DNA of 64,000 bases from Flavihumibacter sp. UBA7668. GTDB taxonomy: Bacteria; Bacteroidota; Bacteroidia; Chitinophagales; Chitinophagaceae. Location of the stretch: the NCBI RefSeq assembly GCF_002483205.1, contig NZ_DLHM01000002.1, positions 372,001-436,000 on the forward strand, read 5' to 3'. The notes below the pieces were generated by a model. The model was not told the DNA's origin. It was given only the letters and a program-made list of their open reading frames with translations, and did not search any database. The position numbers and the translations under genes are program-made. Shown here piece after piece: positions 18,796-24,575 of this stretch (position 1 is its first letter; each line of letters starts with the position of its first letter).

Positions 18796-18826
18796 AAATC
18801 CGGAGCTATTTTCCGGCAAATCTCTT

Positions 18827-18862
18827 TTTTTCTTTCCCCGGCCGCGGCCGGGGAAAGAAAAA
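18827..18862. repeat. 36-base perfect palindrome (T5CT3C4-GGCCG arms)
   Basis: Bases 18827-18844 and 18845-18862 are exact reverse complements with no spacer, centred on GGCCGCGGCC. It is 32 bases upstream of the istA start, next to the IS left-end repeats. A spacerless GC-rich centre in an AT-rich neighbourhood is unusual; it could be an IS promoter/operator or a terminator protecting the IS from outside transcription. Confidence 0.85.
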
Positions 18863-18945
18863 GTTCTGCATTCCTTGTTGCCAATTTCTCTGGATTCCCT
18901 GTTGCCAAAAGTTCTGCAGGCTTGTTGCCAAAAACTCTGTATTCT
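18862..18945. repeat. Multiple terminal repeats of the IS21 remnant
   Basis: Three to four imperfect copies of a unit of 23-24 bases ending in TTGTTGCCAA (the fourth is degenerate) follow each other directly. IS21-family ends characteristically carry such repeated transposase-binding sites. This marks the left end of the remnant IS at about 18945. The spacing and lack of unique spacers rule out a CRISPR array. Confidence 0.75.
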
Positions 18946-19387
18946 TATTTATCGATTACATGGCTCCCAATCTTCCTTCGGATTTTCAGTTGGATCAACA
19001 CTCTAATTTGACTAGAAGTGTTGGATTAGCTGAAATCATTCTTGTTGAGGATAATGCAAATCCGTTGATGGGTTTTGCTACAATATTTCAAAACAACAAT
19101 AAACGAATAACCAACCATATAGAAGCTATCATTGAATTCGCACTTGGTCATTCCAATCTTTGCCGAAATAAACCCTTTGAAGCAATTTAGATTTAATCAA
19201 ACATGTCTGTACAATTATCCATATAAACACAATTCGGCCTAACGAAAAACCAATTGTAAGTTGCCGTGATTAATAGAGTTCTTTTTTAATTTTGATATTA
19301 ACTTTTTGGGATGTTAGGAGTGTTTATGCTTGACCAAATGGTCAGTCAAGAAACATTGGCTGTTGGTTGACTTGACTTTGAGGGAAT
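18946..19387. other. Gene-poor spacer with a terminator-like palindrome
   Basis: No convincing gene is seen here; a 76-codon + strand frame (18960-19190) has no recognisable features. Near the end of the spacer, CTTGAC (19329-19334) and GTCAAG (19345-19350) flank an inner TGACCA/TGGTCA palindrome. That is 38 bases beyond the stop of the cyclase-like gene and could end the minus-strand operon. Confidence 0.5.
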
Positions 19388-19837
19388 TTAGAGTGGCCTT
19401 GAACCGTCGATGATCTGCTTATATCCTTTATGAAATATAACTGCATTGAAATCGCTACTTACTACGCCGCATGCAAGGACATCCTTAAGATAAGAGCCAT
19501 ATAGTGCTGTTCGATGACGGCTTCCGTATGCAAAATCAATTGTTGCACTGTCGACTATTGGAGTAGAGAAGTATTGCGAAAAGTGTGTAAGATGAAAATC
19601 GGAAGAAATAAGATGGAAGCCGTCATGCCAAATATTGTCAGCCGATGATATTTCAACCAAATATTGAAAAATCAAATCAAAATTTTTTATAGGCATATCT
19701 GTAAAGTATTCTCCTTCACGTAAGGGCGATACTGGTAGGTGCTCCAAGTTTTCATAGAGCACTACACCCAACCCACTAAATTTTTTTGGTCTATGTGTCT
19801 TGATTTGTAAAAGTAGATGTGCTAATCTGTCAATCAT
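19388..19837 (-). CDS. Small stand-alone DisA_N-type diadenylate cyclase-like protein
   Basis: The 149-residue protein matches the DAC (DisA_N) fold by its two signature motifs: HDG at 71-73 (position of the DGA motif, with Phe74 in place of Ala) and GSRHRTAL at 105-112 (the RHR motif that holds ATP phosphates), followed by VVSSDFNAVIFHKG, the equivalent of the VVSEE..I...G strands. It lacks the membrane segments of CdaA and the helical/DNA-binding parts of DisA. It is the last gene of a four-gene operon, nine bases after a Cap15-like effector gene. Known DAC enzymes make c-di-AMP. I infer that this one makes a cyclic dinucleotide sensed by the neighbouring effector; the DGF change leaves activity open. 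Confidence 0.72.
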   Translation of the reverse strand: MIDRLAHLLLQIKTHRPKKFSGLGVVLYENLEHLPVSPLREGEYFTDMPIKNFDLIFQYLVEISSADNIWHDGFHLISSDFHLTHFSQYFSTPIVDSATIDFAYGSRHRTALYGSYLKDVLACGVVSSDFNAVIFHKGYKQIIDGSRPL

Positions 19838-19846
19838 CTTTTAATC

Positions 19847-20473
19847 TCATTTTTGAAAGCGGCCGAGCAGTTTTTCTTGTTTAAAAACTACATTCAAAGT
19901 CCCTGTATTACCGCGCTGATTATAGTAGTCGCCTTCCAAGCGTTTTACATCTGGATAGTAATAGAGTTTTGATGTGCCTTCATGATTATTTAGTTGAATT
20001 TGCAAGGTATCCGACTCGTTCGAAAAGATGTAGAATAATTTGTATAGCCCATTTTTTTCTTGAACGATTTCTTCAGAAACACTTACCGATTTGGAAGTTT
20101 TATCATTCGAGCCCAAATTACCGAAGTAAGCAAAGATGTGAATGTAGGAAGCTGTTTGTTTGATTTCTAACACGCAATCCTTTTGTTCCGAATTGTAGCT
20201 GGAAATTAAAATTCCTTCATACCGGCCATTCAGATTGGGAACATCAACTAGCCACTTAAACATGCCCCACTTCCATCCAATTTTGTTTACGAAGACTAAT
20301 GTGAGCGAAATTAAACCTAATGTTGACAAAGGATTAATGTAATTATAGATTTGTGCAGCTGCAGGGTAGGGCTGCAAAACATTTTCCAACCATGCAGAAA
20401 ATTGTCCGAAAGGTATTGAGAGGATAATGACAAATGCAATAAGTGCTCCTATATTGAAATATTTAAAATTCAT
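19847..20473 (-). CDS. Cap15-like 2TM-beta membrane effector (S-2TMbeta family)
   Basis: A 208-residue protein with two N-terminal membrane segments (about 7-25 and 48-65) and a beta-rich C-terminal domain from residue 75. The domain opens with VPNLNGRYEGILISSY, contains LEIKQT near 102 and NHEGTSKLYYY near 163, and ends LEGDYYNQRGNTGTLNVVF (179-197). This order matches the cyclic-nucleotide-binding barrel of Cap15/S-2TMbeta effectors of CBASS and Panoptes, which disrupt the inner membrane when triggered. The start overlaps the upstream peptidase gene (ATGA). There is no CD-NTase in this operon; the only cyclase-like partner is the DAC protein. Confidence 0.8.
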   Translation of the reverse strand: MNFKYFNIGALIAFVIILSIPFGQFSAWLENVLQPYPAAAQIYNYINPLSTLGLISLTLVFVNKIGWKWGMFKWLVDVPNLNGRYEGILISSYNSEQKDCVLEIKQTASYIHIFAYFGNLGSNDKTSKSVSVSEEIVQEKNGLYKLFYIFSNESDTLQIQLNNHEGTSKLYYYPDVKRLEGDYYNQRGNTGTLNVVFKQEKLLGRFQK

Positions 20474-21075
20474 CGTTTAAACCTTGATTTCATTGTAATA
20501 ACGCCAGAAACACCTAAACGGTAACGAACCATAGGTAGGCTTGCGTTGAAGAGTTCTGCGATCTGCTCAGCTGTGTAAGAACCATAGATATAATATTTTT
20601 TCAGCGCAGGTGTTGGCAACTGTAGACATCCTCCTAACCATTCTGCTTCCATTTCCTGAACAGGATCGAATGTTCTCAGCGGTATTCCAAGCGATGTGTC
20701 AATGATTCCCATTTTATGCTTCAAAAGTACATGAGCGCATTCGTGCATGATGTTACTTTCGGTGCGACAAGACGAATGCGAACTATTGTAAATTATCATT
20801 TGCGGTTCATCCTTTCCAATAGTAATTGCAGACCAGTGATTGTTACGTTCGCTATATAGCAATTCCTTCAGTGCTTCATTGCTTAAATCGTGAAAATCAG
20901 ATGGAGTTAATACAGCTAACTTGAGGTATTTAGCTAAGTCAAAAGCAGGCAAAGGCTGATAGTCTTTTAGAGCTAAATTCGAACGACATTGTACAGAAAT
21001 ACGTTCGGCCTCCGTTTTGAAGCCACGCCTGAAACTAATCTTTTCTGTAGCCGTCTCACTTTGCGATTTTAGCAT
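20470..21075 (-). CDS. ImmA/IrrE-family metallopeptidase (CapP-like)
   Basis: A 201-residue zinc peptidase with HECAH at 111-115 and a third-ligand region EMEAEWLGG at 141-149, both typical of ImmA/IrrE (DUF955). These enzymes cut a cognate XRE repressor, and in CBASS loci the pair is called CapP/CapH. Its start overlaps the end of the XRE gene by 20 bases and its stop overlaps the effector gene, so the four genes are translationally linked. It probably removes the repressor on DNA damage or infection, raising the level of the defence operons. Confidence 0.85.
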   Translation of the reverse strand: MLKSQSETATEKISFRRGFKTEAERISVQCRSNLALKDYQPLPAFDLAKYLKLAVLTPSDFHDLSNEALKELLYSERNNHWSAITIGKDEPQMIIYNSSHSSCRTESNIMHECAHVLLKHKMGIIDTSLGIPLRTFDPVQEMEAEWLGGCLQLPTPALKKYYIYGSYTAEQIAELFNASLPMVRYRLGVSGVITMKSRFKR

Positions 21076-21403
21076 ACGCCAAATTAATCATTTCAATCAA
21101 AGCCTGAGCTGTCGAAGGTGGTAAAGTTTTGTCAGCTCTTAAATGAGCAATAACTTCTTGTTTTGTGTCGGAAGATTTCTTTTCAAAATTTTTGTTTGTT
21201 TTAATGGCAAAGTAGTCTGTTGGCACGTCTAACCACTTGCAGATTCTAAAATAAGTGTCAATGTCAGGGAGGTTTCCGTTTTCAATCCTCGACAACGTCG
21301 GGGCGCTAATGCCACCAATTTCTGCCGCTGTCTCGCGAAGCCCACTCTTCCCCCTTTTTGACTTAATCATCTCGGCCAATAAGGCTGAATTAAGTGAGTG
21401 CAT
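21056..21403 (-). CDS. XRE-family repressor (CapH-like)
   Basis: A 115-residue protein with an N-terminal HTH_3 domain (about residues 4-65; the recognition part is ISAPTLSRIENGNLPD) and a C-terminal helical tail. The ATG at 21403 is preferred over a TTG nine codons upstream. It is the first gene of the minus-strand operon and faces a nested palindrome at 21517-21569, its likely operator. By analogy with CapH it represses its own operon, and possibly the divergent CBASS operon, until cleaved by the neighbouring peptidase. Confidence 0.85.
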   Translation of the reverse strand: MHSLNSALLAEMIKSKRGKSGLRETAAEIGGISAPTLSRIENGNLPDIDTYFRICKWLDVPTDYFAIKTNKNFEKKSSDTKQEVIAHLRADKTLPPSTAQALIEMINLAYAKIAK

Positions 21404-21516
21404 ATGATTTGTTTTTTTTGTTGCAAGCAATCGTTATACAAATAAAGAACAGAATTTTCAAATAATTGTTGCATTAATGAAATTATTTTTTTGCGAATGA
21501 AACAAAAACACTAAGT

Positions 21517-21569
21517 TTGTAAAGTTAAAGTGTTTCATAAATGAAACACTTTGTAAAAAAACTTTACAA
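21517..21569. promoter_or_regulatory. Nested inverted repeats, likely operator of the divergent defence operons
   Basis: The inner arms AAAGTGTTTCAT (21527-21538) and ATGAAACACTTT (21541-21552) are exact reverse complements, two bases apart. The outer arms TTGTAAAGTT (21517-21526) and AACTTTACAA (21560-21569) are also exact. A further ATGAAACA half-site stands near 21497. The region is between the XRE gene and the CBASS side, so a dimeric repressor bound here could control both directions. No confident promoter hexamers were assigned. Confidence 0.75.
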
Positions 21570-21618
21570 GGCCTAAATAGTCAGGGCCAAAGTTGACTGC
21601 AATTCTTAAACCGAAAAA

Positions 21619-21762
21619 ATGAGAAACGTGAATCATGTTACCCTCTGCAAAAAGGATGCCTGCATAACTGTGAAAGGCGAGATGGCTAGCTTAGTTGCCG
21701 TCGCACTCGTTGTAGCACTTATTGGTTATGGTATTTCGGCTTCGATGAAAGCCTTGAGTTAA
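21619..21762 (+). CDS. Small single-membrane-pass protein upstream of CBASS
   Basis: A 47-codon ORF with an ATG, two cysteines in its first 15 residues, and one hydrophobic segment SLVAVALVVALIGYGISA (24-41) ended by SMKALS. It lies between the palindromic operator and capV, on the capV strand, and is followed by a terminator-like hairpin. It could be a real membrane peptide (regulator, immunity or small effector) or a leader peptide. No family was recognised. Confidence 0.45.
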   Translation: MRNVNHVTLCKKDACITVKGEMASLVAVALVVALIGYGISASMKALS

Positions 21763-21771
21763 TCGTTCGAA

Positions 21772-21801
21772 CTCCCGGCCCAGCCGGGAGCTCTATTTTT
21801 T
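21772..21801 (+). terminator. Terminator/attenuator hairpin between the small ORF and capV
   Basis: CTCCCGGC (21772-21779) pairs exactly with GCCGGGAG (21783-21790) over a three-base loop, and a short CTCTA is followed by six T's. It looks like an intrinsic terminator 18-30 bases before the capV start codon. It would cut transcription from the divergent promoter before the CBASS genes unless it is read through. Confidence 0.75.
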
Positions 21802-21818
21802 CATTTGAACCAAAAAAC

Positions 21819-22805
21819 GTGAGTGAGACAGCTTTCAAAATACTTTCGATAGATGGAGGCGGCATAAAAGGCCTTTATTCTTCCACCATACTTGAACACT
21901 TGGAAAAAAGGTTTGGCCCGGTATCGGATTACTTTGATATGATTTGCGGCACGTCCACCGGAGGTCTAATCGCTTTGGCATTAGGATTAAAAATTCCAAC
22001 GCCAGAAATCAGTAAAATATACATAGATCAGGGGGGGACAATCTTTCCCAGGCGAACTAAAATTGGTGGCATTATCAGGCAAACTTTCTGGCGCGGCAAG
22101 TATTCTGATGCGCCGCTCCGAGAAGTGCTGCAAAATGTTTTTAAAGAGGCAAGGGTGAAAGACTTGAAAAACCTGGTTTGCATTCCTTCCTATTCACTGA
22201 CTGATGCACGCCCGTGGATTTTCAAACGAGATCACGGCGAACTTAACAGAGACAATGAAACCTTGCTGGTAGATGTGGCCTTAGCTACTTCAGCGGCGCC
22301 CACCTATTTCCCTCTTTGTGAAATAGAACGTTACGACCAGAAGCAATTTATTGATGGCGGTGTGTGGGCAAACAATCCAACGCTGGTGGGAGTTATTGAA
22401 GCACTGACGTATTTTGTCGGTCAGGGCCTTGATTATCAGAATATTGAGGTGTTGTCGGTGAGCAGTTTAAACAACACGGCTGGTAAGCCAGTTGGCTTAG
22501 AGCGGCAGCGTTCATTCGTCAATTGGCGAAACGATCTTTTTGAGACTTCTCTGATCGGACAAAGTGCCTTTACGGACTACACAATGAAACGGCTTTCCGA
22601 GTTAAATCACATTCATATAAACTACGTTCGCATTCCCTCCGAGCAGATCTCGGCGGAACAGCAACATCTGGTTCAATTGGATTGTGCCCGGCCGAAAGCA
22701 GTCAACTTCATCCGGGGCAAAGGCAATGACCGAGGATATTTGGTTGGTAAGGACCCTGAAATCGCACAATTTTTCAAAACACGTAAACAGTTAAAAACAC
22801 AATAA
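21819..22805 (+). CDS. capV: CBASS effector: patatin-like phospholipase
   Basis: A 328-residue patatin-domain lipase that degrades membrane phospholipids when bound by a cyclic nucleotide. Visible features are the oxyanion loop GGGIKG (13-18), nucleophile elbow GTSTG (Ser46), and catalytic Asp179 in DGGVWANNP. The start is a GTG at 21819, the only one leaving the first beta strand intact. The stop is two bases from the CD-NTase start. Family knowledge and this gene order define a CBASS operon. Confidence 0.93.
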   Translation: MSETAFKILSIDGGGIKGLYSSTILEHLEKRFGPVSDYFDMICGTSTGGLIALALGLKIPTPEISKIYIDQGGTIFPRRTKIGGIIRQTFWRGKYSDAPLREVLQNVFKEARVKDLKNLVCIPSYSLTDARPWIFKRDHGELNRDNETLLVDVALATSAAPTYFPLCEIERYDQKQFIDGGVWANNPTLVGVIEALTYFVGQGLDYQNIEVLSVSSLNNTAGKPVGLERQRSFVNWRNDLFETSLIGQSAFTDYTMKRLSELNHIHINYVRIPSEQISAEQQHLVQLDCARPKAVNFIRGKGNDRGYLVGKDPEIAQFFKTRKQLKTQ

Positions 22806-22807
22806 CT

Positions 22808-23890
22808 ATGGCAAACCTTCACACAACTTTTTTAGAGTACAACAGAATCATGCGGTTAAGTGATGACAAACGCAATGAACTAATAATAGCCAGGGACGGA
22901 TTGCGATACCGCATCGAAGCGAATTTTGATGCCGCAAAATCTGGCATGAATAACGAGCCTGAAAGAAAGTCGTTCATAGATGAACTGCTGGAGTTTCAAA
23001 GTCAAGGCTCTTATGTTATGGACACGATCATCAATCCCATCCATGGTGATTATGACCTTGACGACGGCATTTACCTGATAGGAAAACGTCCCCGCGGTCA
23101 AAGACCTGAACCGGAAGAGCTTCATCGTTTGGTTATACAGGCTATTGGTGCAGACCCGAAAACGATTGAGAAAGTAATTGACAAAAACACATGTGTTCGT
23201 GTAATTTTCAAAGCAGGCTTTCACATTGACCTTCCCATTTACTACGCCGGTGATAAAAAGTGCCCTGATTTGGCTGACAAAAAGCGTGGCTATACGCTTA
23301 GCAATCCCGTTGAGTTCATTGCTTGGTTTGAGCAAAAAATAAATTCAGGTTTCCGGACTGAGTTTCTATACGAAACGAAACTCTACCGAAACGAGTACCG
23401 ACAATGGCTCACCGATATTCGCAAGCAGGACCATCAACTTCGCCGAATTGTACGTTACCTGAAAAGTTGGGGTGACTTGCGCCGTGAAGAAATGCCTTGT
23501 GGTTTGGTCATGACAATTTTGGCTGCCAACCATTATGCGCCACGTGACCGCGATGACGTGTCGCTGATGGAAACCTTGGTAAATATCCACGCAGCCCTTT
23601 CCAAAAATTTCCGCTGTGATCGTCCAACAACTCCGAAAGGTGAAAACCTTTTGGATGAGTACAAAAACAAAGATGCCTTTATGAAGTACCTGAAATATTT
23701 TATGGACAGCGCTAAGGCGGCTCTACAAGAAAACGATGCTAAAAAAGCATGTGGATACTGGCAGGAGCGGTTAGGAAATCGTTTCCCATGTCACCTGGTT
23801 CAATCAACTAACACTAACACCAGTGCGAATATTTTATCTGGTCTTGTGTCTGGCGCCTCTTCTAACAGGCCTTGGGGGAAAGCAATGTAA
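22808..23890 (+). CDS. CBASS cGAS/DncV-like nucleotidyltransferase (CD-NTase)
   Basis: A 360-residue second-messenger synthase. The active site is seen as QGSYVMDT (Gly67-Ser68), GDYDLDDG with metal-binding Asp83 and Asp85, and a third Asp at 141 in HIDLPIY. A helical C-terminal domain follows. On infection such enzymes make cyclic di- or trinucleotides that switch on CapV. The C-terminal tail ends SNRPWGKAM; in type II CBASS the CD-NTase C-terminus is the residue conjugated by the E2 machinery. The clade and product cannot be assigned by reading. Confidence 0.92.
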   Translation: MANLHTTFLEYNRIMRLSDDKRNELIIARDGLRYRIEANFDAAKSGMNNEPERKSFIDELLEFQSQGSYVMDTIINPIHGDYDLDDGIYLIGKRPRGQRPEPEELHRLVIQAIGADPKTIEKVIDKNTCVRVIFKAGFHIDLPIYYAGDKKCPDLADKKRGYTLSNPVEFIAWFEQKINSGFRTEFLYETKLYRNEYRQWLTDIRKQDHQLRRIVRYLKSWGDLRREEMPCGLVMTILAANHYAPRDRDDVSLMETLVNIHAALSKNFRCDRPTTPKGENLLDEYKNKDAFMKYLKYFMDSAKAALQENDAKKACGYWQERLGNRFPCHLVQSTNTNTSANILSGLVSGASSNRPWGKAM

Positions 23891-23891
23891 T

Positions 23892-24548
23892 ATGAGCAAC
23901 GAATTTTTTGTTGAACAGTTGGCCGAGGCAGAGGAGTCCTACCCTAAGCTCAAACCGACACTAACAGAAGCAGGGTATGTGTTGGCTGGTGATTTAGATG
24001 TGATTGACAAAACAGGAAAACTATGGGAAACCTACCAAATAGAAATTCATTATACTGATGGTTTCCCATATCGGTTTCCTTTGCTATATGAAACAGGTGG
24101 AAAAATTCCGAAGATAGCTGACTGGCACGTTTATGAAGATACGCTTACCTGTTGCGTAAAGGTGCTACCAGCGGAGATAATAAGGTGCTTGAACGGAATT
24201 ACTATTACGGAGTATATTAGAAAAGAAGCATTGCCTTATTTTTTCAACCAGACGCACCGCAGGTTGGAGGGATTTTACGTTAACGGTGAATACAGCCACG
24301 GACTGATGGGAATATACCAATTTTATGAGGAAGCATTGAGGACGGGCAAAGACGTAAAGAAATTATTACGTTTGATGCACTTTATTGCGACAAATGAAAG
24401 GCCGGGGAGAACATCTATATGTTTTTGTGGCAGCGGTAAAAAATTCCGAAATTGTCATCGGGATACATTTGATGAATTAAGGCAACTAGGAAGTAGCGTT
24501 TTACTATCCGACGGTTTAGAAATTGGAAAAGCATTCGGGATTTTTTAA
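23892..24548 (+). CDS. CBASS E2-like conjugating protein with C-terminal SEC-C motif
   Basis: A 218-residue protein starting one base after the CD-NTase stop. Residues 1-125 resemble the E2-like protein of short type II CBASS: a YPKLKP/HYTDGFPYRFPLLYE core, with the likely catalytic cysteine at Cys87 or Cys88 in DTLTCCV after His79. A zinc-binding SEC-C motif CFCGSGKKFRNCH sits at 177-189. No E1 or JAB protease gene follows, so the system is the short form. An upstream in-frame GTG would overlap the CD-NTase; the ATG at 23892 is better. Confidence 0.85.
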   Translation: MSNEFFVEQLAEAEESYPKLKPTLTEAGYVLAGDLDVIDKTGKLWETYQIEIHYTDGFPYRFPLLYETGGKIPKIADWHVYEDTLTCCVKVLPAEIIRCLNGITITEYIRKEALPYFFNQTHRRLEGFYVNGEYSHGLMGIYQFYEEALRTGKDVKKLLRLMHFIATNERPGRTSICFCGSGKKFRNCHRDTFDELRQLGSSVLLSDGLEIGKAFGIF

Positions 24549-24575
24549 ATAGTAATGTATTTAGATGGAAATGGA

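Noticed and set aside
18862..18945. Short direct repeats looking like a tiny CRISPR array
   Set aside because: The units are imperfect and adjoin each other without unique spacers, and they lie at the end of an istA gene; they are IS21 end repeats. The same holds for 62128-62223. No CRISPR array or cas gene was seen.
18960..19190. 76-codon + strand ORF beyond the IS remnant
   Set aside because: No domain, no clear ribosome-binding site, and no link to neighbours; not supported.
19388..19837. mCpol (minimal CRISPR polymerase, Panoptes OptS) as identity of the small protein beside the 2TMbeta effector
   Set aside because: The protein has no GGDD-like palm motif and no N-terminal DGDxxG motif; HDG and RHR motifs point to the DAC fold.
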